NCBI GenBank assembly: GCA_018697195.1
Contig: JAGMWU010000029.1
Location: 186,001-250,000 of the forward strand
Source of the DNA: Certhia americana
Lineage: Eukaryota; Chordata; Aves; Passeriformes; Certhiidae
DNA length: 64,000 nt
Direction of reading: 5' to 3'
Part shown: positions 57,049 to 64,000 of the stretch, piece after piece
Numbering within the stretch: the stretch's first letter is position 1
Layout of the letters: every line of letters starts with the position of its first letter
Made by a program: the position numbers and the translations under genes
Notes under the pieces: generated by a model
What the model was told of the DNA's origin: nothing
The model's database searches: none
Seen by the model: the letters and a program-made list of their open reading frames with translations, nothing else

Positions 57049-57696
57049 TGTTATAAATGAGTTGGCTTTTTGTGGGTAGCGATGGAAGGGTTAATGAATT
57101 GTTGTAATCGATGAAAAGCTGGAGAGGTTAATGAATTGTTGTGGTTAATGTAATGTTGCGGGGGGATGAATTACTGTGAAGTTGGGAGAGTTCTGAATTG
57201 TTGTGTAGGATTGTGAGGGGACGTGTTCTCGGGCTGGATGTGTTTCGGTGCAGGGGTGTGGCCGCTGGGAGGGGGTGTAAATGGAACTTCAGAGAGGCTG
57301 GATGGAGGGAACTTGCAAAAATTTGCCTCCTGAGGTGATGACAGCAACTTGAACTATAATTGGAGGAGGAGCCAAGCAATAAAATCAAAGTATTCTGGGA
57401 TGATTGGTCAGGATTGCACCCTGGTATGGAGTAATCAGAGGCCAGCAAAAAAAAAAAAACAATCAGCACAAGGATTGAAGAACGCAGCAATCCGGCCACT
57501 TGGGAGAGTTCAAAACCCTGAGTGCCCAGCACCTGGGTCCTTCATCAGAGCTCTGTATGCAAAGGGACACCCTGTATGGCTACACAGTTTGGTTCTCTGA
57601 CTTGTCCTGTGGGTCCTAAGCCTACCTTAAGGCTTCACTTAAATAATAAACAGGCTTGTATTCTTAAAGGTTAGTGGCCTTGTTATTTTTGTAACA
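57049..57696 (+). mobile_element. Solo LTR, ERVK-like, with duplicated U3 block
   Basis: A 648-bp element from TGTTATAAATGAGTTGG to TTTTTGTAACA, flanked by GCCCCT (57043-57048) and CCCCCT (57697-57702), a probable 6-bp target duplication with one mismatch. An AATAAA signal at 57645-57650 lies about 45 bp from the 3' end, as in an LTR. Near the 5' side the phrase 'gttaatgaattgttgt' is repeated twice with a third decayed copy (57091-57160). 'gcaataaaatc' at about 57376 may be the TATA-like region. No gag, pol or env remains. A 134-codon minus-strand frame inside is not a gene. Confidence 0.78.
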
Positions 57697-57702
57697 CCCC
57701 CT

Positions 57703-58821
57703 GTCCAGGCTGAGGCTTAAGAGGAAGCTGCTCTTTTCTTAAAACTTCCTGAGTTTCAGGCCTTTGGGACCTTAATTTCTGTCCTTTAGGGGATGTCTCA
57801 CATGTGGTTCCACCTCAGAGCAGGACACCGGGAACAGGATCAGGTGGCCAGGAGAGAGAAAAACAGGAGAGAGAGGAAATTTTTCTAGACCCATCCAGGT
57901 TTCTGTCAGGACAGGTAGTGGCTTTGTAGGATCACAGGGAATTTCCACCAGTGGCCTTAACATTATGATTTTGGAAGAAAAGAAAATACATTTATTTTAG
58001 AGAAGGGGAGTGTTCGTGTTCCACAAGTACCAGAGGATGAAATCTTATTGTAGTTTATTGTGATGGACTAAAGATCACCTTCTCTGTGCCCCTGAGGAGG
58101 AGTTTGCCCAGCTAACCCTCCCCAGTTCCTCATTTTTCCTGTTTCTTTATTCTCCTGACCTGCAGTCATTTAATATCCACCCTCCAATTTCCAAGAACAA
58201 TCAAGTTCCTTTCTACAAAACATCAATGGTATTCAAAGAAATAAGTAGAAATGTCTCTGAGTATCTCAAAAGTGAGGCATTGCTATTTTTTTCTTAGCAC
58301 TGTAACCCCTCCCTCTGAATTAGGCAGTCAAATTCAAGCTCAATGCCCCAATAACATTTCCTTCTCTTATCAGAACTGAGCTCTCCCTGGAATGTGAATG
58401 GCTTGGGGGGAATATCAACAATTATCTCAGCATATCTGCTGGTGAATAAACCAAGGAAACTCGAAGAACTGAGCATCTTCTGCCTCATCCAAACAAATGA
58501 GCTCCAGCTGAAGAACAAGCAATCAGATTTGCATAATGAACATGTTTATACCACATTACAGTTACCTGCTTTACAAATTCAGAGAGCATTTCCCCACCAT
58601 TATCTGCTGTCAGGGCAGAAAAATTGAACATTTGGGTGAAAATAATTTGCAAGGCAACATAAATTCATTTTGTTTTGTGCTTTTTAACATCCGATCCTCA
58701 AGGAGTTTTCCTTAATTGGGGGTTGAAAGAGTCAGATTAGTTCCTCAAGCTTTTGGGAATTTGGTTGGGGGAGTTTTGGGCTGAATCTTCTTCCATATTA
58801 CTTACACTGAGCACCTGCCTG
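57703..58821. other. Unique sequence between LTRs
   Basis: No gene is recognised. The last four bases (58818-58821, CCTG) are the left target site of the next LTR. Confidence 0.45.
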
Positions 58822-59384
58822 TGTAGCAGCGTGTTTCTTGTTATTGGTATGTTCTGTTATTGCCCAACTAATGGTTTGATCCAAATTATACCCTCCTACC
58901 CACCTTGTCAATCTACCCTGAGTTCCCTGTCAATCCCACCTTGTGTCACTCCCCTGCTCACAATTCCCCTTCAGAAATCCCCTAAAGTAGAATGCCCCAT
59001 TAGTCCATGTCACCCAATTTTCCTCCCTTACCTCCCTCACTGGATAATGCTTTTGTGAACCCTGCCCTTTACCCCTCTCCAGGATTCCTCAGGTTAGCTA
59101 ATCCTTGTACCCTCCCTTTAGACCTCCCTCATATTTAAGCAGTTGTACACTTGCATTTTCTGTCTCTTGCCACCATATTCCCCAGGGTAATAAAATCCTC
59201 TTTAATCCTACACAAAAGACCTCCCCCTCCTCCTTGCCTCCTTCAAGTGCAAACTGAGAGCCAAAAAGGTCTTAGAGCAACTGCTCTGGTCACCCTTCAT
59301 GCCATCCTGCCCCTGGGGTGTGACCCACTCTTGGCACAGGTTGTAGTGACAGAGCCAGTGCAGCTCCAGCCAAACTGCGTCACA
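58822..59384 (+). mobile_element. Solo LTR, ERV1-like, copy B
   Basis: Begins TGTAGCAGCGTGTTTC and ends GCGTCACA, with a perfect 4-bp target duplication CCTG (58818-58821 and 59385-59388). A TATA-like catatttaag lies around 59130-59139 and an AATAAA signal at 59189-59194. It is the same family as the minus-strand copy at 4043-4603. I count about 28 differences in 563 bp, including a 1-bp indel and a cluster at 59219-59226. No internal retroviral sequence is attached, so it is a solo LTR from recombination between the two ends of a former provirus. Confidence 0.9.
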
Positions 59385-59388
59385 CCTG

Positions 59389-62300
59389 TCTTCTGTATCT
59401 TCTGGATTTTTTTCTATTTTTGAAAGAGCTTTTCCACACTCTTAATTATTTTATTAGTATTATTTCCCATCTTTATCTGTGCAAAAGTTTTAGAGTCCAG
59501 CACAGTTATTTTGGTCCCATTTTGAGCAGACTTTCAAGAGGACAAAGAAGAGTTTAAACACTTGTATCTAATAATCATGCAAATCCCATGATGCTGGTTG
59601 GCCAGCCTGTCCAAATGCAGGATTTTCAGGAGTTCCTGTGGGATATTTTTCCTTGTAGGCTTAATTAATTTTTATCTGACCTCTGGCAAGTCAGTGCACA
59701 AAATGTAAACTGCACCTCACATCTTCTTTCCGTATTTTGTTAACTTCCTGAGGGGGCGGTTTTCCTGCTAAAAGTTTTCAATTATAACTCCCCTCATATA
59801 TATTTTCATCACTAGGGTGATGCATCTGTCACTCACTGGCAATTAATGAGTAGGTGAGTGTAAATTGGAGCTTCTGTGGGTAGGTGGCTGAAATGAGAAG
59901 TGAGACAACTTCATTTCTCCTCCAGGTGTTGGATCCCCTCCTCTTTCCAACATTCGACTTTTTCGTTTGTTTGGTTTTTTTTTTTTGCTAAGATAATGAA
60001 ACACAAACAAAACCTCCAAAACTAAAACCCCACAGAGACAGAAAAAGAAAGAAACTTCTTCAAACAAAAATTGCCATAATTTATGTAAATGATTGCATTT
60101 CCCCCTGGATATTTGCCATTCCCTTCAGGCATGTCTGAAACCTGGTTTGGTGTTCATCCCTTCCCTCCTCCTCATGCTTTCTGCACTTTTCAGGAATTGC
60201 TAAAAATAATTTTCCAACTTGACTGAGGGCCAAGGACTTTTTTTTCTTTTACTTTTTAATTACAGAAATTACAGTAAAAAAAATCACTGAATTTTTTTTC
60301 TTTACTTTTTGTTGCTCTGTCTGGAGGCAGAAATTCCAGGGACAAAGCCAGTCCAAGCTGTCTTTTCCAAGCTTCTTGTGCAAAATCATGAAGAACACAC
60401 AAAAAAACTGCTCCTGGAGAAATAAATCTCATATCAGGGTTAGAATCTAATGTGAGATCTATAGAACAGAAATTCTGTGGTATGAGGGACCAGAGATGTC
60501 TGATTGTAGTCATTTTGCCAAACCAGGACACTGATTCATTCCAAATGTGGGAAGTTAAAATGTCCAGGCCCTAAATGAAGGATAAATTCAGCTCCCAAAT
60601 CCTCAGTATCTAATGGACAATCCCTAACACAGTCCCAGAACTGAAGTTGACAGATTTATTCTGATTTTATGACATTATAATTTTCAAACTCGATGTAAAG
60701 GGCAAATTTAGCATCCAGGGGTTTTTTTTATCTCCTTTTTGCAGACTGGAGGTGACAGTGTCAGATTTTATGAAGTGCAGCCTCTTCCACCCTGGGTTTG
60801 TAATGATTTATGCACTGGGTTTATTTTTTTTTAACAGATCTTTGCTTGTGTCTCCACCTTTTATTTTTTTCTCTTCCAGCACAAAGTGAATTCCTACACT
60901 TCAGATGTGTTTTCTTGTGTAGCGGCTTACAACAAAATGCAGTGTTGTTAAAAAGAGAGAGAAAATAAATAAAACTGTGCAGTGTCAACAGAGGTGTTGG
61001 CACCATTTGGTTCTTATCCAAGGTGAAGATGTGAAACCACACAACTCAAATTTGAATTTATCAGAGATGAGCTTTGCTATTTGCCCTTGCTGCATCTGAT
61101 GCTGCTTTTTTAAACCCTGGGATGGGTTTTTTGTGAAGGATTATGCCTCTCTGTGTTTGAGCAGCCTCTGGTGCTGCAGCCTGACCTGCGTTCAGTTGTT
61201 CCATTGTCTTAAAAATAATTAATAAGATGGATATTGATATTGATGGAATTGATATTTCATGTATTATTTTCCAAACTAACAAGGCTAGAAAATACTTGAG
61301 ACGACTTTTTACACCAGAATCCCAAACTATTTATGGATTCAACTGCCCCATCCTTCTAACTGTCTGGGTTTTAAGTTGGTTGTTCTTTTTCATAAAACTT
61401 TTAAGGTGAAATCACCCTGCTGAACTCCAGGCAACTGAGGTTTGGTGTCCAGCCCAAGAGTGAAGCATCCCAGAAGGGAAATGTTTTTCAGCCTTACAAA
61501 TCTGTACTGGTTCATTGCAGCTCTAATTACAGAACTCCCATCAGGATGACTTCCCGCAGTGAAGAGTGAGAAAAAACCCAGAAATATTGTAATATATACA
61601 AAGATAAGGAAAGTGATTGCAGCCTTTAAAGCCACCAATTATGCAGTATTTGCTTGTTGGCTGTTTGATTTGTTACCACGGAATAAAATCCAGGTTTCCA
61701 GGCACTCTGGTATCATCTGGTGTGAAGGAACAAATGGGAAGCTCTAAACACACGGTGAGGCACTGCTGCTCTACAATTGCCACTGACAGTTCTGGCCAAT
61801 TAAACCCTGCAATAATGATCACATCAGCAGAAATTACTGATCTTTTATGCTCAGAGCACCACAGTTCCTGACTGGAATTTGGTTCCAATGAAATCTCTTC
61901 TCTCTTCATTCCTTGAACCACCACTGGGGATCAGAGGGATCCATGGGTTGTGGACTTTGCTGGGGGAGAAGAGGGCACTGGGCGTACTGCAGGGCAGGAG
62001 GATGGTGGTGGAATTTGTGCTAGAGTGTGTTTAAAGTGAAGAAAATATTGCTGCTTCTCTCCTGCTGTCCCTCCAAATGTGTATCTGCGTTTTCATGGGT
62101 ATTTTTATTTTCACGTGGATTGATATTTTCATGGCTTTTTACACCACTGAGTGTAGGTTAATGAGACAGAGCCAGGCCTGGGCTCTTTCTTCAAAGGCAA
62201 CTACTGGCCTGATGTCACCCTGGTGATTTCTGGGCAGGAAGATATTCCCTCCTTGCCATATAAACTTTATTTATTCCTAATTTCCAGTGCTGTAGTGTGT

Positions 62301-62397
62301 AGACAAACCCTTAAACCTGAAGTGTTTCAGTGCATTTACATATAAATTAACACTTATGTCAACAGGCTTGGGGTGGGATTGTTGGAGTGTCTGTGCA
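59389..62397. other. Unique, AT-rich sequence
   Basis: No gene or transposon is recognised. T/A runs are frequent (for example 59971-59986, 60271-60300, 60823-60834). A tandem 'gatattgatattgatggaattgatatt' lies near 61230. Confidence 0.45.
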
Positions 62398-62468
62398 GGG
62401 CCAGGAGTGGAACTGGATGATACTGGTAGATCCTTTTCCATTCAGATTATTCCATAATTCTACATGAA
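62398..62468 (+). mobile_element. CR1 LINE fragment, 3' end
   Basis: Sense CR1, very short: 'agggccaggagtggaactggatgatactggtagatccttttccattcag', 'attattccataattctaca'. Confidence 0.8.
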
Positions 62469-62799
62469 AATTAGATTATAATTCCTGCTTCATGTCCTCT
62501 AATCCCTGTAAAGAAATCATAGCAGTGTGGTACTCAAAACTCACTTTATACATCTTTTACATGAAAGCACTACCTTGATGAGCCTCAGGTTCTGCTTTTC
62601 TTGCCTTGTGGTACCTCCCAAGTGTTTCTCAGAAAAGCCTTGGTGAGGAGGTGAGCTCAGTCCCCCCAGTTCCTCTGCCCTCCCTTATCAGTTCTGCCCA
62701 GTTCCCCTCCCTGTATCTCACCAGTGGTGGGATTGCAGTGAGTGAGCTTCAGAATCACCTGGTGCAGGGAATGAGGAAGAAATGAACTGGCAATGGAAT
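62469..62799. other. Nothing recognised
   Basis: Unique sequence. Confidence 0.4.
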
Positions 62800-62945
62800 T
62801 GTAGAATCATCCAGGACCATCAAGTCCAACCATTAATTCAATTACTGAGCAAGTTCTCAGGGATCCCTGTTGGACAAGAGATCCCAGCAGCAGCAGCTGA
62901 GCACAATCTCAGTGGGTCAGGGTCTCGTGCCCCTTGCCTGACACG
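62800..62945 (-). mobile_element. CR1 LINE fragment with deletion
   Basis: Antisense CR1: 'gtagaatcatccaggaccatcaagtccaaccatta'. Compared with the usual 'AGAATCATAGAATCATTTAGGTTGGAAAAGACCTTTAAGATCATCAAGTCC', the 'ggttggaaaagacc' part is mostly lost. The far end is uncertain. Confidence 0.65.
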
Positions 62946-63451
62946 CCCTCTGGTTTTGTGGGATTTCATGGTGTTGGTTGGTACTGGCAATGCTGTGTGT
63001 TTTCCCTTTTATATGTCCCTATGAGGTTTGTATTCTTTGGATTTCAATTTTAAACTCTCTTGCTTTACAATTCATCCCTCATCCGTTTTAAAACGATACA
63101 GGCTAATTTAATCAAGCAGTCTCTAAAATAATAGGGAAGTTATGCTAATTTTGGGAGATTAAATTGTCTCTCTTTTTTGGCTCATGAAATAATGTGCTCT
63201 TAACTCAAGAGAAACTTGCTCCTTTTTTTTTTATTGAGAGCTGGAATTGTTTTTTTAATACATTACAAGCCCATCAGGAAAGGATCATAGGAAATGTGAG
63301 CAGAAGGAAGGGACACTGCACCTGCTGGAGCTGCAGATTTTTGTGTCTGTCAGGAAAATCCTGAGTGGGAATGAGGTTTAACAGGAGGAGTTCACGCCAG
63401 CCTAAAATCTGGATTCAAAGGAAGGAACCACTGTTATTATGGAATAATGAG
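62946..63451. other. Unique AT-rich sequence
   Basis: No feature is recognised. A T10 run lies near 63224-63232. Confidence 0.4.
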
Positions 63452-63622
63452 CCATGGAATGGTTTGGGTTGGAAGGGAAATAAAAGTTCATGTAATTCCC
63501 ACTCCCTGCCATAGGAAGGACACCTTCCATTATCCCAGGTTGCTCCAGCCTGGCTTTGGATACTTCCAGGGATCCAGGGACAGCCACAGCTGCTCTGGGC
63601 ACTCTGTGCCAGGGCCTGTTCA
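63452..63622 (-). mobile_element. CR1 LINE fragment
   Basis: Antisense CR1: 'catggaatggtttgggttggaagggaaat', 'cactccctgccataggaaggacaccttccattatcccaggttgctcc', 'agcctggctttggatacttccagggatccagggacagccacagctgctctgggcact'. Confidence 0.93.
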
Positions 63623-63837
63623 GGCAATTTAAAGCTCCTTATTGTTTAAAAATCCCATAGCTGTCACTGGTGATGATACAGGTGTGTTCATTTATAGACA
63701 CCAGGCTGGAACTTGCAGATCCTCACATTTCCAGGGGCCTTTGGAATGGTCTTTGCCCCTTGCTCGGCTGCTTTTATCAGGGATATGAACGAGGGTGACA
63801 ACACTGGTCTGAGTTTGAGGGATTTGAAATCAGCTGC
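63623..63837. other. Nothing recognised
   Basis: Unique sequence between the CR1 and the A-rich tract. Confidence 0.4.
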
Positions 63838-63957
63838 AAGAAAGAAACAACACAGAAAAAGATATAACACACACAAAAAAACCAAAACAAAACAAAAAAA
63901 ACCAAAAAACAAAAAGAAACAACAGAATAAAGAAACAACAGAAAAAAGAAACAACTC
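63838..63957 (+). repeat. A-rich low-complexity tract
   Basis: An A/C-rich stretch (aaaacaaaacaaaaaaaacc) grading into repeated 'agaaacaacagaataa' units (about 63914-63955). It may derive from an expanded poly-A tail. The antisense reading gives a false hydrophobic frame rich in F, L and C. Confidence 0.85.
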
Positions 63958-64000
63958 TAAACCTGATGCGGTGGTGCTGTTGGGCTTTCCCACATTACTG

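Noticed and set aside
58753..59058. 101-codon open frame shared almost exactly with one at 4367-4594
   Set aside because: The similarity is due to the two LTR copies; the frame lies in the U3 region and is not a gene.

Overview
This window looks like nuclear DNA from a bird, probably a songbird. The main evidence is more than twenty fragments of CR1 retroposons. Most carry the typical avian 3' end, which reads like GGTCCCTTCCAACCCAAACC on the sense strand and ends in ATTCTATG-type repeats. Several endogenous-retrovirus LTRs are also present, one of them starting TCTTGGTTTGAAAGACAGG, a start I associate with songbird ERVs from memory. The DNA is AT-rich and CpG-poor. It has no operons or Shine-Dalgarno-led ORFs, and no open frame that I recognise as a conserved protein.

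No protein-coding gene can be supported with confidence. The longer open frames (up to about 254 codons) are stop-poor stretches, and several run straight through CR1 or LTR sequence. Two short segments (498-544 and 12755-12804) are flanked by good splice-site consensus on the plus strand and are open in one frame. They are listed as low-confidence candidate exons. The window is best read as intergenic or intronic DNA.

Layout: 0-9 kb holds scattered CR1 fragments, a perfect 20-bp hairpin (1727-1774), a possible LTR (about 2570-2960) and a minus-strand solo LTR (4043-4603). From 9 to 15 kb is AT-rich unique sequence with one candidate exon. 15.3-15.9 kb has two CR1 copies facing each other. 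16-25 kb is mostly unique, with AT-rich blocks that resemble conserved non-coding elements and three small tandem repeats. 25-36 kb has more CR1 copies, including a head-to-tail pair at 25.2-25.6 kb. 36.4-38.5 kb has a putative ERV fragment and a minus-strand ERVK-type solo LTR (37952-38474). 38.9-42.8 kb has several CR1 copies. 43-52 kb is mostly unique. A minisatellite of about 17 copies of a 20-bp unit lies at 52461-52807. 56.6-59.4 kb is a cluster of LTRs: a fragment, an ERVK-type solo LTR at 57049-57696, and a second copy of the 4-kb LTR family at 58822-59384 in the opposite orientation. The end of the window has three more CR1 fragments and an A-rich tract.

The observations most worth following are the pair of about 95% identical LTRs in inverted orientation 54 kb apart, the long perfect hairpin, the 20-bp minisatellite, the two candidate exons, and a set of AT-rich homeodomain/POU-motif-rich blocks that may be regulatory. 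I saw no convincing new biological system.
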